A stretch of DNA of 64,000 nucleotides, taken from contig CM065384.1 in NCBI GenBank assembly GCA_033060915.1, forward strand, positions 17,097,501 to 17,161,500, in the 5' to 3' direction. Numbering within the stretch: the first letter of the stretch is position 1; each line of letters starts with the position of its first letter. This document shows, piece after piece, positions 23,772 through 36,865 of the stretch. A model generated the notes under the pieces. That model worked only from the letters and a program-made list of their open reading frames with translations, made no database searches and had not been told where the DNA came from. The stretch comes from Euryodendron excelsum. Its lineage: Eukaryota; Streptophyta; Magnoliopsida; Ericales; Pentaphylacaceae. A program made the translations under genes and the position numbers.

Positions 23772-24195
23772 TGTTGGTATATGGGTCGGTTTGGACACTT
23801 ACAGGCATGTCTAACCCAAGACTCATAGGTGGTAACTCCACTTTCCAGATGAAAAGTTATAGCACTCATATGAAATCACAAATTCTTTAGACGGTATATA
23901 CGTATAACGTAGAAATAGATAAAGTGTTGTTGAAATCTTTTGGACTCTTTGTAAAATTCTTCCTCTCTCAGAATACATAGATAGTAAGAAAGGCTCTTAA
24001 ATTGTGAATTGTGAAGGTGTTCTTAGTCTTAGGAAGGTTTAACTGCATTTTATCGTAGGTAAATCTATCAGGATGTGCATGAATCATGTGGAGTTCTTTC
24101 GATTCAAATTTGACTTTTTTCAGGTTTGTTTTTTAACACGTTTTAAGAGGTAAGTCCAGATTTATGCTTCTATAAAGTTTATAGACAATTATACA
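23772..24195 (+). mobile_element. 5' LTR of element F
   Basis: 424 bp, TGTTGGTATATGGGTCGG to AATTATACA, followed after one base by a Met-type primer site. Confidence 0.85.
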
Positions 24196-24196
24196 T

Positions 24197-24208
24197 TGGT
24201 ATTAGAGT
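24197..24208 (+). other. primer-binding site of element F
   Basis: TGGTATTAGAGT, one transition away from the usual TGGTATCAGAGC that pairs with initiator Met tRNA, one base after the LTR. Confidence 0.75.
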
Positions 24209-27200
24209 CATTGCAAAGTTCTCTCATGGTTATCGCATGCGTTTTGAACAATGTTTTTTTTTTTATTTGGAAAACAAAGCTTCAAGTTGAGTTTGAATGG
24301 CGATCTGAACATTCGATCTTTGTTTACCGTAATATTACAGTATGTTGCAATATACTTTCTTGGTATTAGATTTGGAAAGTTTCAGATTTATAGGGCTCAT
24401 TATTTTAGAGATAAATGGAGTTTTTAGTTCTATTATCCGAGAATTTAGGTGAACTGTTCCATATCTATGTTGGATTTCGGTCGATGAAAACTATATACGT
24501 GTGTTCTTCGTCTCTAATGCTCTCTACCGGTATATTATATGCCTTGTTCCGGATTGTGAATTGTGAGATATGAAGATTTGAAATTCTGAATCGCATGTGA
24601 TTGTAAAACGGTTTGCGACTGAATATAATGAAGATGGAACAATAATCCATTTCAATCCAAAGTGTGCCAAGGGATGCATGTTTGACACGCAAATTATTAG
24701 GGACCCACTAGTGTTGTAACCAATTGCATTGATATTGTTCTTTAAAAGTGGACCAAAGCACTGCCCATTTGTGACCAATTATGGCTGGTGAAGTGGAGCG
24801 TGGAGCGTGGAGCCCGCTCTCCTTCATGAACCATGGAGTCCTCGCACATCAAAACAGATGGAGCCGTCTGTAGTCTGTACCAAGTTGAGAGCTTGGGCTG
24901 TTAGTTGCGCGTGTGAGGTGCACGTATGGCACGTACAGATTCTCTAGGCTTCTTGTTCTAATGTCGTTTTCACCAGTATTCTCATTACTTTATTTCCCAT
25001 TTGTCTGGTATATGTTTAGTTTCATTTCAGACTTTGGATAATTTCTTCGGAAATTTGTTTTTGGGAAATAAATAAATAAATAAAAGGAATATTGGGACTG
25101 CAATCTCAAGCTTGGTGGTGCGTTTGGGGCTGTTGGGGTCGCAGGATTGGTGCAGTGTGCTTGTAGGCCATTGATCTGCGTGCTAGTATTCTCATAGGCT
25201 TTTTTATTTTTTGAGACCCAAAAGTATTTATAGAAATTTATTTTATTTTTATTTAATTACTTATTATGTTTTAAAAATTTTGAAAAATTGCAAAACATTC
25301 TGAGATTAATCATACAACATATAGCATGTTTTAACACTATTTTTAGTTACTTTTGTTATTGGAGTTGCATTTATGTTACGATTTATGCTTCGCATTGTGA
25401 TTATTTGTCTTTTTTAATTTTATTTTACATTGTTTAATAACATGAAAATATTCTAGAGCTAATATTTTATGCTGTAACCATGGATATATAGTTGATCACA
25501 TGCTTAGAGTTATTTCACTTGGTATGGCGTTTATTTTGTCGTTATTAGGCCTTTCTACTATAATTCTAGAGCATGCATATTTTGTATAGTTATGCAATGC
25601 TATAGTAGGGATTGTACAACTATGAACAGGTCTAGAAATGTCGTGTTTAGTGAGAGGATTTGTCTGTAGAGAGAGATTTATATATTTCACTTTCAAAAAT
25701 CTAAACAATATGTTTAGTGGGAGGTTTTCTCGGTGGAAGAGAAACACAAGTTTCACTCCCGAAAAAAAAATCGATATTTTATGCTTGAATTAAATTAGAA
25801 TTTTGACAGTTATCACCTGTGGTGTATAACTATGATGTGGCACCGTCATATCTAATGTTGTTATGAGTTATAGGTTTTAGAGACTGTTGACCAAATTATG
25901 ATTAAGTTTGAACATGACAACACAATGTAATGTTATCGAGATCTTTTGCCTACCACCATTGGCGTAAGAAACCTAGTTGTGTGCGCTTAAGTTAGTGGCC
26001 TATACTTTCTTTTGATTGGTGAGTTGTAGTGTTGTGAGCATGTCTATTAAATGTCGTAAGCCGTGATGTTGGTTTCTGTTTTGATCTTGACGCATAAGTT
26101 GTACGGGTTGACTATTTGATCTACACTTTGAAGGGTTATATCATTGGATGTAGCTGCTTCTAAGGGTCGTGTCAATCATGATACACGAAATTTAAGGTAT
26201 AAGTCATGATCTAAGTAACGAGTATCTGCCAAACAATGAGTGTTTAGTGCGTAGGTTATAGATGTGCACCTGTCTTCAATGTTGCATATTCCAATAATGC
26301 AGCTTGTGGGTTTGTATCTAGAGACTATTGGATCTAGTGATACTACTTGCTTGGCTTATGAATGAGCACCTGAAGGTTGCTGAATCTGTAGACACTGCTT
26401 ATTTGAGTGAGTCTGTCAGGTGGGGAATAAGGACTTACTTAGGTGACAAACTAGATGATTTTTTTGACAGGTTGTCGATGCTATACTTATGCCTATAAGG
26501 GATGATGACATCAAGTGCATTAAGTACAACATGGTGGCATAAGGTTAAGGCTAAGATGGTTTGTAAAACTTAGAGATGTTCTAAATTCTCTACTCGTGTA
26601 TGCATTGAGTCAAAGAGGATACTCCCTGAGTGAGTTTCTTGTATTGGCTACTTTGTGGAGTCATGAGTTAGTTGTTAATTCTCTTTTTGTATGGATCGTA
26701 GTATTAGAAGCAACTGGCCTCAAAACAAGGAATAAAGTCAGATATGTATATGGAGTATCAATGCGTATTAGCTTTAAGTAAAAAAAAGTTAAAGTGAATA
26801 ATAGTTCTAAAATGAATGTGCTCTTGGTTTAGGACGTTTTACTAGATTTGCGATATAAGCATACTAGGATATTCGTGACTATTTTTCTATGCTTAGGGAT
26901 ACGGTGAGTTTTTGTTCTCAGTTATTATTATACTAGGCCTAACCGTTACTATTGTGTCATGAGACACATGTTTTGGATCTTTTGGAACTACTTGTTAGGG
27001 AACCGTGTAATAGTACAATAGAGCATCTGTTATACATTTAGTCCACTCTAGCATATTATAAGCACCCCATTTTTGACCGCTCGACAGTCTACACTCCGTC
27101 CATACTTGTTTTCAAGTCATTTTGGGCATATTCCTATTGAATCCAATTCCCTAGGTCTAAATTCTGCCTTTCAATCGCTTCGCGGGCCTGTCAGGCCCAA

Positions 27201-27289
27201 ATAGAGGCAAAATGACCAAAATGCCCTTAGGGGCATTATCCTTTCTTATTCCAATTCCAATCCCTCTCTCGAGACAGTTTATTCCTCGA

Positions 27290-27990
27290 GACGGTCCGAG
27301 TAGTAAAACTACTCACAAAACCGTCGGAGTGGCGGAAACACTCACAAAACCGTCAGAGTGGCGGAAACACTCACAAAACCGTCAGAGTGGCGGAAACACT
27401 CACAAAACCGTTAGGGTGGCGGAAACATTCACAAAACCGTCAGAGTGGCGGAAACACTCACAACACCATTAGAGTGGCGGAAACACTCAAAACCCAGGCA
27501 CGTCTCTTCGGAGTCGGTAAGACCCCTTTGCAATCCCTCTCTCGAGACAGTTTATTCCTCGAGACGATTCCAACCTAGGCACGTCTCTTCGGAGACGGTA
27601 AGACCCCTTTCCAATCCCTCTCTCGAGACAGTTTATTCCTCGAGACGGTCCGAGTAGCAAAACTATTCACAGAATCATTAAAGTAGCGGAAATACTCACA
27701 GAGCCGTTAGAGTAGCGGAAATACTCACAGAACCGTTAGAGTAGCGGAAATACTCACAGAGCCGTAAGAGTAGCGGAAATACTCAACCGTTAGAGTAGCG
27801 GAAATACTCACTGAGCCGTTAGAGTAGCAGAAATACTCACAGACCCGTTAGAGTAGCGAAAATACTCACAGAACCGTTAGAGTAGCGGAAATACTCACAG
27901 AACCGTTAGAGTAGCGAAAATACTCTCAAATCGTCAACCCCGTCCGAGTAGCGGAAATACTCAACCCCGTCCGAGTAGCGGAAATACTCA
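27290..27990 (+). repeat. tandem hairpin array in LTR A
   Basis: About 20 units of 26-30 bp. The early units read GAGTGGCGGAAACACTC plus ACAAAACCGTCA; the later units read GAGTAGCGGAAATACTC plus ACAGAACCGTTA. Each unit is a 5-bp stem with a GCGGAAA-like loop. Confidence 0.85.
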
Positions 27991-28896
27991 ACACCTAGGC
28001 CAATACCCATGTTTGTTAGCTCACTTCGGTGAAAAATAACCAGACTACCCTTAGGGCCTTTTCCGAGACTTTTCGGTCAATATGACCATTTCGCCCCTAA
28101 GCATCCGAATGCCCCGGGAACCACACCGGCTCTGGGTATCAAACCGGTAATGTCCCGAGAATAGTTTTTATAGTGTTCTCGACCTTCCTTTACCTTTCCA
28201 GACCATTCCGAGTCAGTTCCGGCAAACCCGGTACAAAATGACCGTTTTGCCCCTGGTGGGCCGGTTTCCATTTCCAACCACGCCGGCTCTGGGTATCAAA
28301 CCGGTAATGTCCCGAGAATAATTTTTATAGTGTTCTCGACCTTCCTTTACCTTTCCGGACAATTCCGAGTCAGTTCCGGCAAACTCGGTGCTAAATGACC
28401 GTTTTGCCCCTGGTGGGCCGGTCTCCATTTCCGACCACGCCGGCCCTGGGAATCAAACCGGCAACCTCTGGGAACATTCTAAATAATATTTCCAGATCCC
28501 AAGTCTTTTTCCAGGATAATCCGGGTTCGCCCCAGTAGTTTCCTAGTCCGATTGACCGTTTTGCCCCTAAAGGCCCGGTCGACCTTTCCGACACATCTTA
28601 TCCTCACTTTTCAAGTCAAATACCTCCAAGACACTATTTCAAGTGTTCCTGCTCCTTTTCGGCTTTCCGGGTCACTTCCGGCTCCTTCAAATCATTCCCG
28701 GACTTTTCGGAGTCACTCCTAGTGAAGCCAGGCTAAAGTTTACATGGTAGTCACTAGTACAGGCGCCCAAATCTAGTCAAAGATACGTTGCTTGCCGACC
28801 TTAATTGTTTCCTAAATGGCTGGTGCCACTCCTAATGGCGCCAGTATAAATTTTGCCCTGGCGCCACTACAACAGGCGACAGGCTTGTCCAACTTC

Positions 28897-28904
28897 TATA
28901 AATA
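28897..28904 (+). promoter_or_regulatory. TATA box of LTR A
   Basis: TATAAATA, about 13 bases after an imperfect inverted repeat (TGGCGCC ... GGCGACAGG). The same layout recurs at 46369-46376 and 56072-56079. Confidence 0.7.
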
Positions 28905-31900
28905 CAGAGCCTCGATCAACGTGAAAAGGGTCTGCAAACTTAACCTAGAAATCACACAATTCGATATATAGAGCTCGAGCACCTCCAAAAACCCTAGCCT
29001 CCCTAGGTTTTCCAAACCCTAGCCACTATACACAAACCCTAGCCTCCTATACACTCATACACACCCCTATACACTCATACACTAGCCTTCAACCACTCTG
29101 TCAAGACTTGAAGAGCAGCCATTCAAAGCTTGAAGACAATCTTTGAAGACTGAGGGTGAAGATCAAGACCAAAGACCGAAGACCGAAGACCGAAGACTGC
29201 ACGGCGCGCAAAATAAACAAGAAACAAGGTAGGCTTTCTATTTAAATTTTCACACTTCCCCCCTCTCTCTTCTCCCTCCAACCCACTTGGGTTTTCTCTA
29301 TTTTAATCCCCCATCTCTTTCCCGCCCTTTCCTTGCATGCTTGAAATAAGGGGATTCCCGGTCCATGTGTAGGATTGGACTATGGGAGAGTCACCGTGTC
29401 GGGGGCTTTCTTCTAGTCTAACCAAAGACCACGTGGGTCCGGCCCCCTTGATTATGTGGTAAAGCCTTAACCTTGTATGTTTACGACCCCAAATTGCATT
29501 GTGCATATCATAGTTTTGCATCTTCCAAAATTCGTTTTCAAAAAGTTGTTTTCAAAAATCGTTTTCGAACTTGTTTTCAAAATTGCATCAAAAGCTCTTT
29601 CTCAAAAACATGTTTTCAAAACCACAATCCTAGGGTGATTCTAGCCTTTCCATGGCTAGGGTTGCTTTAGGAAAGTGTTATATTAAAAGTAGCCTTTTGG
29701 TCTATATTTTCAAACCTTGTTTTCAAAACCACTTTCTTAAAGTGGTTCTAGCCTTCTTATGGTTAGAATTGCTTTAAGAAAGTGAGATGTTTTTACACCT
29801 TCTAAAAATTCTTTCTTCAAAAATCTCTTCCTAAAAATCTCTTTTTCAACATACTTTCCTAAAAATCCCCTCTTCAAAATTGATTTCAAAAACTCCCTTT
29901 CAAAATCTCTTTTTCAAAACTCTCTTTTTCAACTCCTTTCCAAAACTTTCTTTCCTCAAAATTCACTTTCTAAAAACACTCCCTAAAAATCTTTCTAAAA
30001 ACTCTCCTCCCGAAATCTTCCTTCTAGAAATTCCCCTATAGGATTTTCTTTCTAAACTCTACGTTTCCAAAAACATGCTTTCCAAAAAACTCCTCCCTAG
30101 GATTCTCTTCTAGAAAACCTTCGTTTCCAAAAATGCGTTTTCCAAAGAAAACTCTTTCCTTAGAGCCCAAACCAAACCCTAGAACCCACAATTAGGAAAC
30201 CCTAGTTTTCTTTCCAAAAACATGATTTTCAAACTTTGCCCCAAACCTAGGTTTCCAAAATCTTTTGTTTTCTATATCAAAACTATACATGTTTTCAAAA
30301 CCTATTTTCCACGTCGAAACTATAATTTTCCAAACCTAGGGTTTCTAGTATCCCCCTTTCCAAATCCTTGTCAAATCCTATCTTCCCTTTAGGAAACCAA
30401 ATCAAATCTCCCCGTTTAGGAAACTAGATCCTATCCTCCGTTTTTGGAAACAAAATCAAACCTTTCTCTTTTAGAAACCAAATCCAATCCCTCCTAATCC
30501 CAAACCTTTCTTAATTCAATTCCTTCCTAAACCATAAGTTTCCTAAACCCAAACTTTAAATCTTTCCTTAAGTTTCAAAATCCAACTCTTTCCTAATTCG
30601 AATCCTTCCTAAACTTTCACTTTCTTAAACCTTAAGTTTCTAAAAACTTGAACATATAAATCTTTCCTAAACTTTAAAACTCAACTTTCAAATCTTTCTT
30701 AGTTCAACCCTTTCCTAATTCTACCCTTTTCCAAAATCTTTTTCAAATCTAAGTTTTCAAACCTTTCCTAAACTCAAGCTTTTCCTAATTTCAAGATTTT
30801 CTAAAACTCTAAAACTTTCTAAATCCTAAACTTTCTAAATTTCAAATCTTTCTAAAATTCTAAGCTTCCAAATTCAAAACTTTCTAAATTTGAAACCTTC
30901 TTAAGTTAAATCTTTCTAAACCTAAAAACTTTCTAAATTCTAAACTTTCCAAAACTTCAAAATCTTTTCAAATCTAGAACTTTTCTAAATTCAAAACTTT
31001 CTAAATTTAAGACTTTCTTAAGTTGAAATTTCCTTTTTTCAAACATTTCCTAAATTGAAAACTTTCCTTTCTCAAACCTTTCCCAAAACGAAACTTTTCT
31101 TATTTTCAAAACTTCCTTGTTTTCAAAGCTTTCCAAATTCAAAACTTCCCTTTTTCAAAACATTTCTAAAATCAAAACTTTCCTAATTTGGGAACTTTCC
31201 TAATCTGAAAACCTTTCCTTTTTCGAAAACTTTCCTAAACCTAAAACTTTCCTAATTTCAAAACTTTCCGAAAACGAAACCTTCCTAAAACGGACCTTTC
31301 CTAATTCAAATATTTTCTAAAATCCAATCTTTCTAAATCTTCCAAATCCAACATTCCAATCCAATCTTTCTTAATCTCAAGTCTTCCCTAGGTCTCCTAT
31401 CTTTCCTAATTCTAGGTTTCCTAAACCTCCATCTTTCCAAAACCAAGTCTTTCCAAAATCAATCTCTTCAAATCAAAGTCCAATCTTTTCAATTTCAATT
31501 TCCAATCTTCTCTTCTAATCTCAAATCAAATCCAATTTTCAATTCAATTTCTTTTTTCCAATTCAATCTCTTTCTTTCAAATCAACCCTTCTCTTTTCAA
31601 TCGAACTCCGGTCTGAACTACGACTGACCTGATTCCCCCAAAGGGATACGTAGGCAACCTTCATAGGTGCGGTCACAATACTTTTCAAACTTTCAATTCC
31701 ACCCTCATGGGTGCGGTTTCCAAAATCTTTTCAAACCTCACATTCCAATCTATTTTCAAAATTCCAAAATTTCTATTTTCAAACTTCTACTTTCAATTTT
31801 CAAACTTTTCAATTTCAATTCTATTTCTTCAAATCTATTTTCAAATCAAATCAATTTCTTTTCAAATCAATTTCTATTTTCCAATTCTCTCATCTTGCAC

Positions 31901-34900
31901 TTGCCTATCATGCATCATATTTTTCAAACATTGTTTTTCTAAAGTGAATAGGGTTGAACTATAGTTAGTCGAAGAGTCTCATAGGTAAATCTAGGGTAGA
32001 TTGACATGTAGGTACCGAAAGGGCGGGGTAGGGTGATAGCTTAGTGTGTCTTCCCTACACGTAACCAACCTCCGAACCTAGATCACTGATTTCAAAGACC
32101 AAAAGGAGTTATTTTTCAAAAAAGGGCTAAATGTTTTCCAAAGGTTGCCAAACAACCTGTTTTCTAAAAAACCCTCTCTTGAGGAGATATTTTCAAAATC
32201 GTTTCTCAAAACCTTAAGTGTAGTTTTCGGATTATGCTTAGTTTTTAGGTGACCTAACTCACCTTAATCAAGTTAGGTGGCGACTCCGAATCTTTTTCAA
32301 AAAGCCCTTTATTCAAACCTGTTTTCAATTCAAACCTAATCGCACTCATTCTTTTAGGAGGGTGAGTTCTAACGAGAGAGTACAGCATTTTTCCCGCTTG
32401 GGTGAGTATTCCTCGAGTGCGAAAAATCTGGGCGCGACACATATGTGACTCTGTGAGTGTGAAAGCATATTGAGCTTTCTATTTCATCACATATATAGAT
32501 ATTTTTATGCATATCAGTATGTCAAGTTTGAGACTTTGGCATGTCTATAAGATCTCCCAAAATATCAAAAGCATTAAGTTGTTTTTAACATTAATCAATT
32601 AAACAAGTGCGTTAATGCTCAAATGACTAACTAATGATGCGAATATCTATTTGAGTGTTTTAAGAGCTCTATGAAGTGAAAAGGGAATGTTTGGATTTTT
32701 TTATAATTTCTTATACTTTGCAGCAAAATGTTACAGTAAAAGGAAGACAATAGTCATTATTGGTTATGGTTGAGTTGATGATGACATAGAATGACCTTCA
32801 TGTTCCAGTGTAAGGGGTGCATTTTAGATGGTTGCCTACATACTTAACCATGTGCTCTCCATGTCAATTCCTTCTATCTAATTAAGTTGTAGACCAGTGA
32901 TGAGCCTTTTCAAGCAACTCATGGTCGTAATGGTTGCAGCTCATATTTCTCGTTAGGTTGAAAAGTTGACCTTAGATAGGCACATACTTGGTTATGCTGT
33001 CGAGAACTCTAAGGGTCATCTGATGAGCAATATAATGAAAGTGAGACTAATTTTGAGTCATGTATATTGATTTCCTAAAAGGAGGATATCCTTAGCACTG
33101 GTGAGATAATAGAGTACTTTGAGCTCTATCAGATAGAGGATTCTATGCAAAGTATTTTTTGTAGCTTAGTTGAGAATGAGGAAGAAATTCTACAACTCCT
33201 AGAGATGATGGGAGCGACTTGCCTATTAATAGATTTGTTCCATTAAACGAGGATTCTTATGACTATCAATAGTGTTATAGCATAGATGAATCTATTCCTC
33301 GTCATCATTTTGTTTGATTGAGAGGAAAGTTTTCCCTGGTTGCTCTACAAGATGATTTTGAGCTCAGGATTGTGCTAAGAACTCTGTCATCTCTCTACTA
33401 GTGGGAGTAAAATGATGTTGTGTATTGTAAGATAGAGTCTACTAGGATTAACCTTGTCTAGAACTTGGTTGACTCTCCATGAAAGTGCAAGACTGATCAG
33501 AACACTTGATTTTGAAAGTCATGCATATGATGGATTATTTCGTTAACGGCACAAGTCTTGCCTAGTGGTGGATATTGCTGTATCTTTCAGTTACATGTAG
33601 ACTATGAGGAGAACTCCTCATTAGGAGTGAGATTTATCTCAATTTACCTTGTTCTGGTCATATCATGTATTCAGATCAATAACTTTGTCTTATGGACGTT
33701 AGGACAATATTTCTCATTAGCGAATTTGATGTGTATATCCGTGGGGATTAACTTAATACAATAGATCATGCACGCAACCGTTGCGAGCTTCGACGATCTA
33801 TTTGGCATAAAGTAACATCAAAATTATGGTGTATCAATTTTCATCAAGTCATTGCTTCAGTGGACTAACGATGATTAAAAGACATATTGTGTATTTCTAA
33901 TGGTCCAAGGAAAGTTACCTTCCATTCAATTGATGGTGATATATATTAAGAGCCAGACATAACTAGGAGTTGTTTTATTGCCATCTAAGGATGAGCTGAT
34001 CCTGACATGGATGTTGTAATCTATATGTTTAGATTTGGAATTTTGAGATATAGAGTTACACAATTTATTAAGACTCATATTACGAAATGGCAAGAACCTA
34101 AACCTTAAGATGAATCCAAAGACTCTATTATAGGTACTGGATGACCCATATCCACTATTGCACAGTTATTTGGAGCCTCAAGTTTATTGTGTGTATACTT
34201 GGCTCAAGTTCCTTGACCTGTTATTGTTTGGAACCTAGAGTATGCCATGGTTCTTATTCAGTTATTGTACACTATTTTCATGTTATTGGGATCTTAAAGT
34301 ATACTATGTTATGCATACTCGGTCCGACATGTGCTATATATCTTAGTTAGATAGCATAAGACAATTTTGGTTCTGGTCTTGCTCATCCAATGCAGTTGAG
34401 GAGACACTATGTATTATCTTAAAGAGACTATATGTAATATACTGATAGTATTTGCACAAATTGAGTGCGGTTATGCTGTTAGAGACAATAAATTGCATTA
34501 GTGCAAATCGGATGTTTTCTAGTTGTGCCAATTAAGGCGACAACTTGAAATTTTTGTAACTCAATTGGTAGTTAGATCATCAGTGATATAGTTGCATAGA
34601 GAAAAAGTGATCCTGACTCCTTTCTTGGGTTTTCAGTTAATCACTTATATTTACATTTGTTGTAATTAGGATATCATTGCATGTGATACCATATGTTGTT
34701 TATCTATGCATTGATTATATTGGTTATATTACTATGTTGGTTATAGCATTTTGTGTTAGCACACATAATGGGTATGTTAACATGCGAGATTGGCTCACTT
34801 ACATGAGCAATTGCTTTTGGCGTTTGAAAGAGCGAGCAAAATTGAGACACTATAGATTATTGTGTCGCCCTGCTTCTGGATGGGATAAGGCTTGATAGTC

Positions 34901-35710
34901 ATAGGCCCGATGATAGCTATTATCTAGTATCCATCATGCCTATTATAGATAGCCAGATATGAAACTTTTATTAGTGCCTTTGTATGGCGAGCTTGTGAAG
35001 AACTTAGGTTAGGTGCTTGTGTTGCGACTAGACCTAAATTTGCATGGTGTTGGTAGCTTGACATAAGCTCTCTGGGAGAGTAGCTCCACCATAACATGTA
35101 TTTCATACTACATATGCTTAGCGACTATTTTAAGGAGGTGAATGAGTTCCTTGTCTCTTTACCATGTGAGTCCTTATATGTCATTTTTTAGTGATAAATG
35201 TTATGATACCCTTTGTGACTTTTGACTATGCCATGAGTTGAAAGGAGTAATGCAGCTACTTTGGCATGAAACCTTATGGTCATGATTAATTCGGCCTTCC
35301 GGACATCTCTAGGAACGTGGTTAGTCCTGATCCGAATAGCATAAGAGCGAAGGAAGGATCATCTAGCACATCAAGCTTTATACACATGTGGCCAACTTAT
35401 TTTGCTTTCTTATGTTATGATATAAGTATATGTATATTGTTGACCTTGAGGGGTTAGGCATGCATCTAAAGGGATTGAAGATGCCTAATCGATGTGACTT
35501 GATGTATTCGAGGTGCTTGAGGCAGTTGTTATTTTTTCAGATGTGGTTGATGTCTTTATGCTGGCTTTTATAAAACTTAGTGTAGAGCCCCCAAAACTTT
35601 AGTGTACTCAACGGTCGCACGACTCATTTGTTGTATAATCTTACATAGTTATGTTTGGCTGGTAGAGAGACTGGTGTTGTTTTTTTGCATACTCATGTGC
35701 GAGTGGGAGA

Positions 35711-36151
35711 TGTTGGTATATGGGCCAGTTCGGGCGCCCATGGGTATGCCCAACCTAAGACCCATAGGTGGTAGCCCCACTTCCCATATGGGAAGTTATA
35801 ACTTCTCTAAGAAGTTACTTACAATTTCTTTAGATGGTATATACGTATAACGTATAGACAAACAAAGTGTTGTTGAGATCTTTTGGGCTCTTTGTTTTTC
35901 TTCTCTATAAAACTTTCTCTTTCCCAAAATACATAGACAGTAAGAAAGGCTCTTGAGTTATGGATTGTGAGGGTGCTCTTAGCCTCAGGGAGGTTTAACT
36001 ACACTCCACCATGGGTAGATTTATAGGGATACGCATGAATCACATGAAGTTCTTTTAGTTCAAATTTTAACTTTTTCTGGTTTGCTTTTGGACACATTAC
36101 AAGAGGTAAGCCCAGATTTATGCTTCCGTAAAGTTTGTAGACTATTTTACA
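35711..36151 (+). mobile_element. 3' LTR of element F
   Basis: 441 bp, TGTTGGTATATGGGCCAG to ACTATTTTACA, preceded by a purine-rich GCGAGTGGGAGA that would serve as polypurine tract. It is followed by the target duplication AATGT. Confidence 0.85.
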
Positions 36152-36156
36152 AATGT

Positions 36157-36865
36157 TTTTTTTTAAACAACTTTAATATGATCTTAGATTTATCAAGGAA
36201 AATGAAAAGAACATGAAATTACCTATAAATATTCTTTTTGTCTATGAGTAAATGAACTGCTCGAAAGGAAAGCCAGTAACTCGAGAGTAGAAAGAAATAG
36301 AATAGAGTATGACAGAACCAGTAGCTTTGAGCTTGAACGTGTTTCAGCTCTTGTTCTTGTTCACGACCCAGCTGCTATTGAATCAGCGTAAGGAGATGTC
36401 GATGAGGGTACAATAGAGAAAAGAATTCGCTTTGGTTCAGAGCTTGAATCAAAATATATCTTTTCCCTTTCTTTTTTACCCTTTGGTAAATCCAACATCG
36501 ATGCATAGTAGAAGTTTTTTTTTCCTCTTTTTCTATTTGGGCAGGAGCTACGACAAGCAAAAGAAACAAAGAAAACAAGAGAAAACTACCCAATCTCGGA
36601 TACAAAATAGTTGTGATGCAAAACAAATTTAAGCGAGCATGGAAATGAAGCCATACAGGATGAACTACGAACAACATTCTTGGCTGGGCAGACAATCCAA
36701 TGATTGCCCAATCAACAGGCTTCACAGAAGTTGTAATGCATTACTGATAGCTTAAGGTCGGATTTACATCCCTATGTTGGAGTGTATAAGAGGGAAAGTA
36801 AGCCAATTTTAGTTGCAATACTTTAATTTTCTACACAAGTTTATTCTACAAATTCGGTGACCTTT
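36157..36865. other. short intervening DNA between elements F and E, no gene seen
   Basis: 700 bp outside both elements. The minus-strand open frame 36375-36725 has no recognisable protein signature, and its overlap with a T-rich tract argues against a gene. Confidence 0.5.

Larger units (their letters stand above)
27057..32439 (+). mobile_element. solo LTR A, Ogre/Tat type, in element F
   Basis: 5,383 bp from TATAAGCACCCC (expected TGTAAGCACCCC, first G mutated) to GGGCGCGACA, flanked by a perfect duplication CATAT (27052-27056 and 32440-32444). It has a hairpin-repeat array at 27290-27990, TATAAATA at 28897-28904, a long C/T/A-only stretch at about 29800-31600, and the block GAACTACGACTGACCTGATT at about 31615 with GGATACGTAGGCAACC, shared with all related LTRs here. 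No internal region is present, so it arose by recombination between two LTRs. Confidence 0.92.
23772..36151 (+). mobile_element. old complete LTR element F, coding capacity lost
   Basis: Two direct LTRs (23772-24195 and 35711-36151) both start TGTTGGTATATGGG and end ...TACA; they share GGTATATACGTATAACGTA and AGTAAGAAAGGCTCTTGA-like blocks. The flanks AATGT (23767-23771) and AATGT (36152-36156) are a perfect 5-bp target duplication. A primer site TGGTATTAGAGT follows the 5' LTR. Removing the solo LTR inside it, the element is about 7.0 kb. I find no readable gag or pol in the interior (24209-27056 and 32445-35700), only short broken frames, so copia versus gypsy cannot be decided. The LTR copies differ visibly, indicating an old insertion. 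Confidence 0.85.

Noticed and set aside
27290..27990. CRISPR-like regular repeat array
   Set aside because: The units are head-to-tail hairpins without unique spacers, inside a plant LTR with a target-site duplication. There is no cas gene and the setting is eukaryotic.
31667..31964. Small Phe/Ser/Asn-rich frames in LTR A
   Set aside because: Low-complexity C/T/A-only LTR sequence, present in the other LTR copies without a kept frame.
36375..36725. 116-codon minus-strand frame
   Set aside because: No recognisable domain; it partly reads a T-rich tract.
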